Below the pieces are notes generated by a model, which saw nothing but the letters and a program-made list of their open reading frames with translations, was not told the DNA's origin and searched no databases. A stretch of 64,000 bases of DNA, from positions 744,001-808,000 of the forward strand of contig NZ_JAUTAZ010000001.1 of assembly GCF_030818905.1 (NCBI RefSeq). The letters run 5' to 3'. This DNA is from Microbacterium sp. SORGH_AS_0888. Its GTDB lineage: Bacteria > Actinomycetota > Actinomycetes > Actinomycetales > Microbacteriaceae. How positions within the stretch are numbered: the first letter of the stretch is position 1; every line of letters starts with the position of its first letter. This document shows, in pieces, positions 24,839-32,755 of this stretch. Made by a program: the position numbers and the translations under genes.

Positions 24839-25972
24839 TCAGTAGCGCGGCAGGTCCGGGTCCATGGCGAGCGCCCATGCGTCGACCCCGCCGCGGAGCA
24901 CGGCGACATCGGTCCGTCCGGCCGCGGCGAGGATGTCCCGTGCGCGACGTGCCCGGGTGTCGTGGTGGCAGTGCACGATGAGCGGGCCGGCGGGAAGCTC
25001 CGCGTGCGGGAGGAGGTCCAGCGGCACCGAGACCGCGTCCGGGATGGCGGCGATCTCGCGCTCCCACGACTCGCGCACGTCGATGAGTGTCGCCCTGTCG
25101 GCATCCAGGCGGTCACGCAGCTGCGTCGGCTCGACCCAGTCGATGGGGCGCGCGTCGGGCACGGCTCGGAGACGGTCGTCGCCTCCGCCGCCGGCAAAGG
25201 GAACCTCGACGCTGGACGAGTCGCCCGCGTCGATGACCAGGAGCCTGCCGAACAACGGATCGCCGAAGCCGACGATCAGTTTGATCGCCTCGACCGCCAT
25301 CCACGAGGCGACGACGCCGCAGAGCGGGCCGATGACGCCGGCGATCGCGCAGTTCGCGCCGTCGTCCTGCGGCGCGTGCGGGTAGAGGTCTCGGAGCGCG
25401 ACGCCGCCGCCCGGCGCGCCGCGCCAGAACGTCGACACCTGCCCGTTGCTCTCGAGCACCGTGCCCCACACGCACGGGACCCCCAGCCGGTCGCTCGTGT
25501 CGGCGATCAGATAGCGCGTCTCATAGTCGTCGGTGCCGTCGACCACCAGGTCGTACCCGGCGAACACGCGTTCGGCGTTCGTCCGGTCGAGCCTCTCGCC
25601 GTGCTCGGCGACCCGCACGTACGGGTTCGCCGCGCGGACCGCCGCGGCGGCCGAGCCGACCTTGGTCATCCCCACGGCGCGATCGTCGTGCAGGATCTGC
25701 CGGTGCAGGTTCGAGGCGGCCACGGTGTCGTGATCGACCACGCCGATCGTGCCGACCCCCGCCCGTGCCAGGTAGGCGATGACCGGCGAGCCGAGGCCGC
25801 CGGCACCCACGACCAGGACTCTCGAACGCTTCAGCCGTGCCTGACCCGCGCGCCCGATCTGGGACATCGTGAGCTGGCGCGCATACCGTGCCAGCTCCTC
25901 CGGGAGGAACTCCGCCGGGGCGGAGTCGTGCAACGGGATCGCCGTGAGCGAGGGCGTCTCCAGGAGTGCCAT
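24839..25972 (-). CDS. moeB: Molybdopterin-synthase adenylyltransferase with rhodanese domain
   Basis: Activates the C-terminus of MoaD by adenylylation so sulfur can be loaded. Residues about 25-270 form the ThiF/E1-like domain: GAGGLGSPVIAYLARAG (ATP loop), NLHRQILHD (arginine finger), and the conserved cysteine in NCAIAGVIGPLCGVV. Residues about 285-377 form a rhodanese domain whose active Cys is in LIVHCHHDTRARRA. This MOCS3-like fusion could both adenylylate and sulfurate MoaD. Oddly, neither CxxC zinc pair of E. coli MoeB is present (the positions read RGAPGGGVAL and VPFAGGGG). The start is 3 bp after moaD. Confidence 0.9.
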   Translation of the reverse strand: MALLETPSLTAIPLHDSAPAEFLPEELARYARQLTMSQIGRAGQARLKRSRVLVVGAGGLGSPVIAYLARAGVGTIGVVDHDTVAASNLHRQILHDDRAVGMTKVGSAAAAVRAANPYVRVAEHGERLDRTNAERVFAGYDLVVDGTDDYETRYLIADTSDRLGVPCVWGTVLESNGQVSTFWRGAPGGGVALRDLYPHAPQDDGANCAIAGVIGPLCGVVASWMAVEAIKLIVGFGDPLFGRLLVIDAGDSSSVEVPFAGGGGDDRLRAVPDARPIDWVEPTQLRDRLDADRATLIDVRESWEREIAAIPDAVSVPLDLLPHAELPAGPLIVHCHHDTRARRARDILAAAGRTDVAVLRGGVDAWALAMDPDLPRY

Positions 25973-25975
25973 CGC

Positions 25976-26260
25976 TCAGCCTCCCGCGAACGGCGGGAGG
26001 ACGTCGAGGACGTCTCCCTGGCCGAGAACGGCTGCTCGGGTCGCGGAACGACCGTTGAGCAGGAAGGAGCTGCGTCCGAACACCGCGCTGGAGCCGAAGC
26101 CGGCTCGAGCGATGGCGTCGTCCACGGTGCAGGCGTCGGGAAGGTGCCAGACGCCCTCGGCGCATCCCGCCTCGGCTTTGGCCGCGGCGAAGAAGCGCAC
26201 CGTGACATCGATCGTGCCCAGCACGGTCGTGTCGGCCTCGATGCTGATCTGTGGGGTCAT
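25976..26260 (-). CDS. moaD: Molybdopterin synthase small subunit / sulfur carrier
   Basis: A 94-residue ubiquitin-like sulfur carrier. The beta-grasp fold is visible: TIDVTVRFFAAAKAEAG, a helix TVDDAIARAG, then SSFLLNGRSATR and GDVLDVLPPFAGG. The protein ends in the Gly-Gly that is adenylylated and thiocarboxylated, and donates sulfur with MoaE. It starts 1 nt after the reductase stop and precedes moeB by 3 bp, ideal coupling with its activating enzyme. Confidence 0.9.
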   Translation of the reverse strand: MTPQISIEADTTVLGTIDVTVRFFAAAKAEAGCAEGVWHLPDACTVDDAIARAGFGSSAVFGRSSFLLNGRSATRAAVLGQGDVLDVLPPFAGG

Positions 26261-26261
26261 G

Positions 26262-27227
26262 TCAGAGATCCAATGTGAGAGTGGCGCTGCGCGAACGCGA
26301 GACGCAGACGTACATGCAGTCGCCTTCCAGGCGCTCTTCGTCGGTGAGGATCGAGTCACGATGGTCGGGCACCCCGTCGAGCACCACGACCTCGCAGGAG
26401 CCGCACGTGCCTTCGCCGCACGAGTTCCTCACCCGCACCCCGGCCTCCAGCAGAGCCGACAGCGTCGACTGGTCGGCACGCACCGGGATGACCTGATCGC
26501 TCGACTCGAGCATGATGGTGAACTCGGCGTTCGCCTGCTCCTCGGCGGGGCCGCGCGGCGTGAACCGCTCGACGCTCAGTCGCACCCCGGGATGCCTGCG
26601 CGCGGCGTCTTCGAGGGCATCCAGCAGCGACGTCGGTCCGCACGCGTAGAAGTGGGCGTCCGTGTTCCCCGCCACGACCGCCCCGAGATCGACGCGGCCC
26701 ATCGTGGAGGACTCGACCACGGTGACGCGGTCGCCGAACCCGGAGAGCTGCTCGAGGAACGGCATCCCATCGAGATACCGACCGAGGTAGAGCAGCTGCC
26801 ACGGAAGCCCGTTCTCCTCGGCCGCTTCGATCATCGGCAGGACGGGCGTGATCCCGATCCCGGCCGCGACGAAGTACGCGCGCGCACCCGGGTCGAAGCG
26901 GAAGAGGTTGCCGATCTGGACGACCTCCACGCGTGCGCCCTCCGTGAGGTGCGCGTGGACGTAGGCCGAGCCGCCTCGCCCGCCTTCGGCAAGGCGGACG
27001 GCGATCCGCCACGAACGACGGTCGGACGGCGAGCCGCAGAGCGAGTACTCGCGGACGAGATCCTCCGCCCCGAGCCGAAGCCCGATGTGCGCTCCCGCCG
27101 TCCAGGCGGGCAGGGTTCCGCCGTCGACGGCACGCAGCTCGATGACGGCGACGTCGCGACCCTCCATGCGGCGGCTGCCGACGACGAGGGTCAACGGATC
27201 TTCGAAGATGGTGATGGAGTGGGACAT
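26262..27227 (-). CDS. PDR/VanB-type flavin reductase with [2Fe-2S] domain
   Basis: Moves electrons from NAD(P)H through flavin to a plant-type [2Fe-2S] cluster and on to a partner oxidoreductase. At 321 residues it has the phthalate dioxygenase reductase order: a flavin-binding barrel with REYSLCGSP, an NAD-binding domain with AAGIGITPVLPMIEAA and HFYACGPTSLLDAL, then a C-terminal ferredoxin domain with CGEGTCGSC (Cys270, 275, 278) and the fourth ligand in MYVC at Cys308. No Rieske oxygenase gene is nearby. Its operon mates are a mARC-like MOSC protein, RidA and the Moco pathway, so the natural acceptor is inferred to be the MOSC protein. GAGGAA precedes ATG 27227. Confidence 0.88.
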   Translation of the reverse strand: MSHSITIFEDPLTLVVGSRRMEGRDVAVIELRAVDGGTLPAWTAGAHIGLRLGAEDLVREYSLCGSPSDRRSWRIAVRLAEGGRGGSAYVHAHLTEGARVEVVQIGNLFRFDPGARAYFVAAGIGITPVLPMIEAAEENGLPWQLLYLGRYLDGMPFLEQLSGFGDRVTVVESSTMGRVDLGAVVAGNTDAHFYACGPTSLLDALEDAARRHPGVRLSVERFTPRGPAEEQANAEFTIMLESSDQVIPVRADQSTLSALLEAGVRVRNSCGEGTCGSCEVVVLDGVPDHRDSILTDEERLEGDCMYVCVSRSRSATLTLDL

Positions 27228-27293
27228 GGGTTGGTTCCTCAACGGTGGCGGGGACGGTGCGCGGAACGGGGGCTCCGCTCCGCGCACCGGCCG

Positions 27294-27710
27294 TCAGATC
27301 GTGGCCTTGACCTCGATCTCGATGTGCATCCCGGGGAAGGCGAGTGCGGGGACCGCGATGGCGGTCCAGACGGGGTATCGCTCAGGGAGGTGCGACGCGA
27401 ACGCCGTCAGGACGGCGCCGATGGCTTCGCCGGGAATGGAGTCCGCTCCCGTGGGAACGACGTGGTACGTACGGACGCTGAAGACGTCGCTCCAGCTCTT
27501 GCCCGCCGCCTCGAGCGTGGCGGTGATGTTGCTGAACGCGGTCGCGATCTCCTCTTCGAGGACCTCGGGAAGCGTCAGGTCGGCGAGGTGGCCGGTGTGA
27601 CCGGACAACTCGATGATGTCGCCGACGCGATGCGCGGCCGCGAAGTGGAACTGGTCGCGCAGCACCCGACCGGTGCTGCCTTCGGGAAGAACGATTTCAG
27701 TGATGGACAC
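27294..27710 (-). CDS. RidA family protein
   Basis: A 138-residue member of the RidA/YER057c/UK114 family, trimeric proteins that hydrolyse reactive imines or enamines to ketone and ammonia. The family core is visible: RDQFHFAAAHRVGDIIELSG, EIATAFSNITATLEAAGKSW, SVRTYHVVPTG and HLPERYPVWTAIAVPALAFP. The usual arginine near the C-terminal strand (the RidA catalytic Arg in PxRxxV) is not evident: the position reads RYPVWTAIAV. It may therefore belong to a non-deaminase RidA subgroup. GTG 27710; no strong ribosome binding site. Second gene of the MOSC-RidA-reductase set. Confidence 0.85.
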   Translation of the reverse strand: MSITEIVLPEGSTGRVLRDQFHFAAAHRVGDIIELSGHTGHLADLTLPEVLEEEIATAFSNITATLEAAGKSWSDVFSVRTYHVVPTGADSIPGEAIGAVLTAFASHLPERYPVWTAIAVPALAFPGMHIEIEVKATI

Positions 27711-27773
27711 AGCAGACTGCTTTCTGGATGACGAGAGTGACGATGATGTGCGGACGGCGATCGGGAGCGCCGA

Positions 27774-28718
27774 TCAGGCGGATGCGGCCTCGTCCGCCCC
27801 GTCCTCGACGGCATCGGACACAGCGGTCACCGATCCGACCTCGACGCGCCCCGTGGCGGTGATGTTGGAGTAGACCCCGATGCAGGCCCAGTCGCCGAAA
27901 GGCTCCACGAGCCGCGTGTTGTGCTTGACGAGCGAGCGCAGGGTGCCGCGGTCCAGGGGAAGCTCCTCACGCGGCAGCGTCGTCATGATGCAGCGCACGG
28001 TGTTCATGACGACCGTCGAAGAGGCCTCGCCGATGTGCAGGTTCTTGCCGACCCACTCGGCCTCCACCAGCCCCGACTCCTCGGTGTCGATCAAGAAGTT
28101 GGGGCGGTACCGGCGCACGTCGAAGGTCGCGTCGGGGCTGAGCGACTGCATGTGCTCGAGCGCGGACGTCGTCATGACGTGCAGGTCACCGAGGTCGTAC
28201 GACCGGCCGGGCTTGCCGAAGAGGTCGAAGTCGATCTGGTGTTCCCCGTGCTCGTTCTCCGAGCCGAGCTTCGAGAAGTTGTTCTCCCCGAGGATCTCGC
28301 CGATCCAGGTCATCTCCGCCACCGTGGCCTCGGTCTGATCCATCATCGCCAGGTGCACCTCGACGCCGAGCGACGCGCTGAGCAGCTCGTCCACGTCTGG
28401 CTGGTCGCTGCGCACGACGGTCCCGTCCGGGAAGGTGATCGCGATCGGCGGGATGTCGCCGCCGACGCGGGGCTCCTCGACATAGGCCGCGGAGTATCGC
28501 AGCAGGTGCCCCCACTTGCGGGGGTTCTTGGCGTTCGCGAGCTTGCCGGTGGCGACGTCGACGAGCGCCCAGAGGTGGTCTCCGACCACCCCGGACTCGT
28601 TGATCTCGCAGGAGGTGAGCTCTTCGCCCGTCATGGACTTGACGGGGTACCGGAAGATGCGCTGCACCTTGCCGACGACGACGGGTGTCGGTGTTTCCGT
28701 GTCAACCACAGTGGTCAT
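27774..28718 (-). CDS. MOSC domain protein, mARC/YcbX-like (copy 2), head of the Moco operon
   Basis: A 314-residue molybdenum-cofactor protein. The MOSC N-terminal barrel reads VGKVQRIFRYPVKSMTGEEL and ESGVVGDHLWALVD. The MOSC domain has VRRYRPNFLID and the molybdenum cysteine in NTVRCIMTTLP at about Cys243, close to the RCxxTT pattern of human mARC and E. coli YcbX. Unlike YcbX it has no ferredoxin domain of its own; that function is supplied by the reductase two genes downstream. Known relatives reduce N-hydroxylated compounds. ATG 28718 begins an operon of ten genes all on this strand. Confidence 0.85.
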   Translation of the reverse strand: MTTVVDTETPTPVVVGKVQRIFRYPVKSMTGEELTSCEINESGVVGDHLWALVDVATGKLANAKNPRKWGHLLRYSAAYVEEPRVGGDIPPIAITFPDGTVVRSDQPDVDELLSASLGVEVHLAMMDQTEATVAEMTWIGEILGENNFSKLGSENEHGEHQIDFDLFGKPGRSYDLGDLHVMTTSALEHMQSLSPDATFDVRRYRPNFLIDTEESGLVEAEWVGKNLHIGEASSTVVMNTVRCIMTTLPREELPLDRGTLRSLVKHNTRLVEPFGDWACIGVYSNITATGRVEVGSVTAVSDAVEDGADEAASA

Positions 28719-29046
28719 GATGTACCTTCTCTCGGGCGAACGCCGTCGCACCGATGAATCCACACATGTCGGAACCCAAGGGAGGCATTCATCGGAACGG
28801 CCGGCGTTCAGAATTGAATGAGCAGAAACTGCTTAGCCACGTGACCGCGGCCCTTCCCTCGGCGACCGGGAGGTTGCAACGAGAGGTACTCCTTCAGAAT
28901 CACACGGGCGTGTTACGCGAGGATTTCTCGGAGGTCAAGAATGCGGGTCAGCCGCGCTTCCTCGTCCGTTGCGACGCGTCACCTCGTCCGACAGCGAGGG
29001 CGGCGCCCGGTGAGCGGCGCGCGAGGCACCCTAGACTGAGGAACGA
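28719..29046. other. Noncoding leader and promoter region of the Moco operon
   Basis: No credible gene lies in these 328 bases between the MOSC start and tRNA-Val. The sequence is visibly less G+C-rich than its surroundings. It holds a 9-bp inverted repeat (28751-28795, listed separately) and a small palindrome AGCAG-AAA-CTGCT at 28821-28833. Neither matches the conserved Moco riboswitch as far as I can see. Confidence 0.6.
28751..28795 (-). promoter_or_regulatory. Inverted repeat in the leader of the MOSC-Moco operon
   Basis: CCGATGAAT (28751-28759) and ATTCATCGG (28787-28795) are perfect inverted copies separated by 27 nt, 33 nt before the operon start. They could be a leader hairpin or a dyad operator. 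No transcription factor can be named. Confidence 0.35.
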
Positions 29047-29119
29047 GGGCCTTTAGCTCAGTTGGTAGAGCGCCACGTTTACACCGTGGATGTCGTCGGT
29101 TCGAGCCCGGCAGGGCCCA
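29047..29119 (+). tRNA. tRNA-Val (anticodon TAC)
   Basis: A 73-nt cloverleaf: acceptor GGGCCTT pairs with AGGGCCC, D-arm GCTCAGTTGGTAGAGC, anticodon stem CCACG/CGTGG with loop TTTACAC (anticodon TAC, valine), T-arm with GTTCGAGCC, discriminator A. The CCA tail is not encoded. Confidence 0.95.
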
Positions 29120-29754
29120 CCCAAAGCAGCCGTTCGCGACCTAGCGGCGTTTATATGCACGCGATCTTTCATCACCAGGCCTCGCGTGCCTTGCCTTTCA
29201 AACGGGGGCGCCTCACCCCCGAACCGGGGTGTCCTCGCCCGCGCGGAAACGGCGGCACAGCGCTCGACAGCGCTCGACACACCCCGCGACCACGGCGTCG
29301 ATCGCGGTCGCGGGTAATCGGCGAGAGCCTCGTCGAAGATCTTCGCGGGAAGCGACACCGCGGGCTCCGGCTCGAGAGGCGGCAGCAGTTCCCGCAATGC
29401 CCGCGGAAGCTCGCGCATGCCCGACGCACGAGGCGTGCCGCGGATCCGCGCTCCCGCCGCCGTGACGCTGAGGTTCCCGTCGTCGTCGATCGTCACCAGT
29501 CCTGCACCGTGGAGGACTCCGGAGGCGGTCTCGATCATCTCGCGCGAGGGGACGTCGACGCTGATCACGTCCCACGTCCCGATGACCTCCCGCTCCGTCG
29601 ATCGGGCGCCCGCTGTCCGACCCAGCGTCGCCCGCAGGATCGACGGGTCGTGCTCGAATGAGGGGAAGGCCATGCGCGGCCATCGCGCGTCGCGCACGCG
29701 TCTGCGCAGGTCCGCAAGGTCGCTCTCGGGAACGGTGACCAGCTCGTCCGGCAC
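29053..29754 (-). CDS. Doubtful ORF: epoxide hydrolase N-terminal-like start plus unknown domain
   Basis: Begins GTG at 29754 with a good GGAGAG site. The first 26 residues ([20 protein letters not shown]) resemble the N-terminal motif of epoxide hydrolases. The next part has a winged-helix-like stretch ([19 protein letters not shown]), not an epoxide hydrolase sequence. The frame then runs through low-complexity Arg/Pro-rich sequence and into the antisense strand of tRNA-Val, stopping only at 29053. A real gene would not overlap a tRNA this way, so the 3' part (below about 29300) is probably not coding. The gene is likely a remnant or contains an unseen frameshift. Confidence 0.35.
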   Translation of the reverse strand: MPDELVTVPESDLADLRRRVRDARWPRMAFPSFEHDPSILRATLGRTAGARSTEREVIGTWDVISVDVPSREMIETASGVLHGAGLVTIDDDGNLSVTAAGARIRGTPRASGMRELPRALRELLPPLEPEPAVSLPAKIFDEALADYPRPRSTPWSRGVSSAVERCAAVSARARTPRFGGEAPPFERQGTRGLVMKDRVHINAARSRTAALGGPCRARTDDIHGVNVALYQLS

Positions 29755-29926
29755 GACGGCTCTCCGTCCTGGACGACGCTCGTCACGGTCGCGGCGACCT
29801 TCCCGTCCGCCGCACGGTCAGAAGTGCGAGACCGGATCGGCCCGCGTTCGCCCTGCTCGGCCCACCCCGGTGTCGCTCATCGCGGGAGAGCGTCATCACA
29901 GACATCCTGACACCCTCGGAAGTCGC

Positions 29927-29932
29927 TAGGCT
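29927..29932 (+). promoter_or_regulatory. -10 element (TAGGCT) of aceE
   Basis: TAGGCT lies 91 nt before the GTG start of aceE, giving a leader of about 85 nt. A GCATTGT-n9-ACAATGC dyad (29943-29965) overlaps or just follows the expected transcription start, a fitting place for an operator. Confidence 0.5.
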
Positions 29933-29942
29933 GATCCGCGGT

Positions 29943-29965
29943 GCATTGTGCATGGCAAACAATGC
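29943..29965 (+). promoter_or_regulatory. Dyad GCATTGT-n9-ACAATGC near the aceE transcription start
   Basis: Perfect 7-bp arms separated by 9 nt, located 11 nt downstream of the -10 element. It may be an operator or a leader hairpin; I cannot assign a regulator. Confidence 0.35.
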
Positions 29966-30023
29966 CTGCACCGATCCGATGGTTGTTCCCTGGCAAGACC
30001 TGCCAGATGACGAAAGGGCCCAC

Positions 30024-32750
30024 GTGACTGTCCACGATCAGGATCCGTACTCTCAGGGACCGCTGGACAGCGACCCCGACGAGACCGCCGAATGGCGGGA
30101 GTCGCTGCAGCAGCTGGTCGAGGCGAAGGGGCACGGACGCGGTCGCGAGATCATGCTGAGCCTGCTCAAGGCCTCGCGTGAGCTGCACCTCGGGGTGCCG
30201 CAGGTGCCCACCACGGACTACATCAACACCATCGCGCCCGAGAACGAGCCCGACTTCCCCGGCGACGAGGAGATCGAGCGCCGCTACCGCGCGTGGATCC
30301 GCTGGAACGCGGCCATGACGGTGCACCGCGCCCAGCGGCCCGGGATCGGCGTCGGCGGTCACATCTCGACCTACGCCTCGTCCGCGGCGCTCTACGAGGT
30401 CGGCTTCAACCACTTCTTCCGCGGCCTCGACCACCCCTCCGGTGGCGACCAGGTCTTCTTCCAGGGCCACGCCTCCCCCGGCATGTACGCGCGGTCCTTC
30501 CTGGAAGGACGACTGAGCGAGACGCAGCTGGACGGCTTCCGCCAGGAGAAGTCCGCGGCTCCCCACGGCCTGCCGTCCTATCCGCACCCCCGGCTCATGC
30601 CCGACTACTGGCAGTTCCCGACCGTGTCGATGGGCATCGGGCCGATCAACGCCGTATACCAGGCGATGACCAACAAGTACCTCACCAACCGCGGCATCAA
30701 GGACCTCTCGGACGCGCATGTGTGGGCCTTCCTCGGCGACGGGGAGATGGACGAGGTCGAGAGCCGCGGCCAGCTGCAGGTCGCTGCGAACGAGGGCCTG
30801 GACAACCTCACGTTCGTCGTCAACTGCAACCTGCAGCGACTCGACGGCCCGGTGCGCGGCAACGGCAAGATCATCCAGGAGCTCGAGAGCTTCTTCCGCG
30901 GCGCGGGCTGGAACGTCATCAAGGTCATCTGGGGCCGGGAGTGGGACGACCTGCTCGCCCGCGACACCGACGGCGCCCTGCTGAACCTCATGAACATCAC
31001 CCCCGACGGCGACTTCCAGACCTACAAGGCCGAGAACGGCGCGTACGTCCGCGACCACTTCTTCGGTCGCGACGAGCGCGCCGCCGCCCTGGTCAAGGAC
31101 TACACCGACGACCAGATCTGGAACCTGAAGCGTGGCGGCCACGACTACCGCAAGGTCTACGCGGCCTTCAAGGCGGCGGCGGAGCACAAGGGCCAGCCCA
31201 CCGTCATCCTCGCCCACACCATCAAGGGCTACGGCCTCGGGCCGCACTTCGAGGGCCGCAACGCGACCCACCAGATGAAGAAGATGACGCTGGAGGACCT
31301 CAAGCACTTCCGCGACGCGATGCACATCCCGATCGCCGACGCGCAGCTGGAGGAGAACCCCTACCTGCCGCCGTACTACAACCCCGGCCCGCAGGACGAG
31401 ACGATCCAGTACATGCTCGAGCGCCGTCGCACGCTCGGCGGGTTCCTCCCGGAGCGGCGTTCGCACCACGTGGGTCTCGAGCTCCCCGACGACAAGGCCT
31501 ACGCCCTGCCGAAGAAGGGCTCGGGAACGCAGGAGGTCGCCACCACGATGGCGTTCGTCCGGCTGCTGAAGGACCTGCTGCGCTCCAAGGACTTCGGCCA
31601 CCGCATCGTGCCCGTCATCCCCGACGAGGCGCGCACGTTCGGCATGGATGCGTACTTCCCGACCGCGAAGATCTACAACCCGAACGGTCAGAACTACACA
31701 TCGGTCGACCGCGAGCTGCTCCTCGCCTACAAGGAGAGCCCGCAGGGACAGCTCGTCCACGTCGGCATCAACGAGGCCGGCGCGCTGGCCGCGTTCACCT
31801 CGCTCGGCACCTCCTACGCCACGCACGGCGAGCCGCTGATCCCGGTCTACATCTTCTACTCGATGTTCGGCTTCCAGCGCACGGGCGACGCCAACTGGGC
31901 CGCCGGCGACCAGATGGCGCGCGGCTTCGTGATCGGCGCCACCGCCGGACGCACGACGCTGACGGGCGAAGGCCTCCAGCACGCCGACGGCCACTCGCAC
32001 CTGCTCGCCTCGACCAACCCCGCGACGGTCTCCTACGATCCCGCCTACGGCTACGAGATCGCTCACATCGTGCGCGACGGTCTCGAGCGCATGTACGGCG
32101 GGTCGCACCCGGACCCGAACGTCATGTACTACATCACGGTCTACAACGAGCCGATCGTGCAGCCCGCCGAGCCCGAGGGGGTGGATGTCGACGGCATCCT
32201 CCGCGGCATCCACCGTATCTCCGAGGGCCAGGGCGACGGGCCCCGCGCCCAGCTTCTGGCGTCGGGCGTCGGCGTGCCGTGGGCGCTGGAGGCACAGCAG
32301 CTGCTCCGCGACGACTGGGGGGTGAACGCGGACGTCTGGTCGGTCACCTCGTGGACCGAGCTGCGGCGCGACGGCCTCGCCGCCGACGAGCACAACTTCC
32401 TGCACCCCGACGAGGAGCCGCGCACCGCATACCTCACGCAGAAGCTGCAGGACGCCGCCGGCCCCGTCGTCGCCGTCAGCGACTTCATGCACGCCGTCCA
32501 GGACCAGATCCGGCCGTGGGTGCCGCAGCGTTTCGCGACGCTGGGCGCGGACGGCTTCGGGTTCTCGGACACCCGTGCCGCGGCGCGACGGTTCTTCAAG
32601 ATCGACGGCCCCTCGCTCGTCGTCCGCACGCTGCAGGCGCTCGCCGAGGACGGGACGGTCGACCGCTCGCTCGCCGCGCAGGCGATCGAGAAGTACCGGC
32701 TGCACGACGTCACCGCCGGCACCTCCGGCAACGCGGGCGGGGAGAGCTAA
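30024..32750 (+). CDS. aceE: Pyruvate dehydrogenase E1 component, homodimeric
   Basis: Thiamine-diphosphate enzyme that decarboxylates pyruvate and passes acetyl groups to lipoyl E2. A 908-residue protein of the AceE type. The ThDP/Mg motif is [12 protein letters not shown] through [11 protein letters not shown] (about residues 236-275). [15 protein letters not shown] and [14 protein letters not shown] are typical substrate-region segments. The transketolase-like middle domain has [23 protein letters not shown] 30024 was chosen over the longer ORF: it follows GAAAGG at good spacing and gives the usual [13 protein letters not shown] start. The fatty-acid operon regulator follows after 5 bp. 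Confidence 0.95.
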   Translation: MTVHDQDPYSQGPLDSDPDETAEWRESLQQLVEAKGHGRGREIMLSLLKASRELHLGVPQVPTTDYINTIAPENEPDFPGDEEIERRYRAWIRWNAAMTVHRAQRPGIGVGGHISTYASSAALYEVGFNHFFRGLDHPSGGDQVFFQGHASPGMYARSFLEGRLSETQLDGFRQEKSAAPHGLPSYPHPRLMPDYWQFPTVSMGIGPINAVYQAMTNKYLTNRGIKDLSDAHVWAFLGDGEMDEVESRGQLQVAANEGLDNLTFVVNCNLQRLDGPVRGNGKIIQELESFFRGAGWNVIKVIWGREWDDLLARDTDGALLNLMNITPDGDFQTYKAENGAYVRDHFFGRDERAAALVKDYTDDQIWNLKRGGHDYRKVYAAFKAAAEHKGQPTVILAHTIKGYGLGPHFEGRNATHQMKKMTLEDLKHFRDAMHIPIADAQLEENPYLPPYYNPGPQDETIQYMLERRRTLGGFLPERRSHHVGLELPDDKAYALPKKGSGTQEVATTMAFVRLLKDLLRSKDFGHRIVPVIPDEARTFGMDAYFPTAKIYNPNGQNYTSVDRELLLAYKESPQGQLVHVGINEAGALAAFTSLGTSYATHGEPLIPVYIFYSMFGFQRTGDANWAAGDQMARGFVIGATAGRTTLTGEGLQHADGHSHLLASTNPATVSYDPAYGYEIAHIVRDGLERMYGGSHPDPNVMYYITVYNEPIVQPAEPEGVDVDGILRGIHRISEGQGDGPRAQLLASGVGVPWALEAQQLLRDDWGVNADVWSVTSWTELRRDGLAADEHNFLHPDEEPRTAYLTQKLQDAAGPVVAVSDFMHAVQDQIRPWVPQRFATLGADGFGFSDTRAAARRFFKIDGPSLVVRTLQALAEDGTVDRSLAAQAIEKYRLHDVTAGTSGNAGGES

Positions 32751-32755
32751 CCCTC

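Noticed and set aside
28719..29046. Moco riboswitch
   Set aside because: No recognisable conserved core; only a simple dyad.
29877..32705. 942-codon reverse ORF
   Set aside because: Antisense shadow of aceE.
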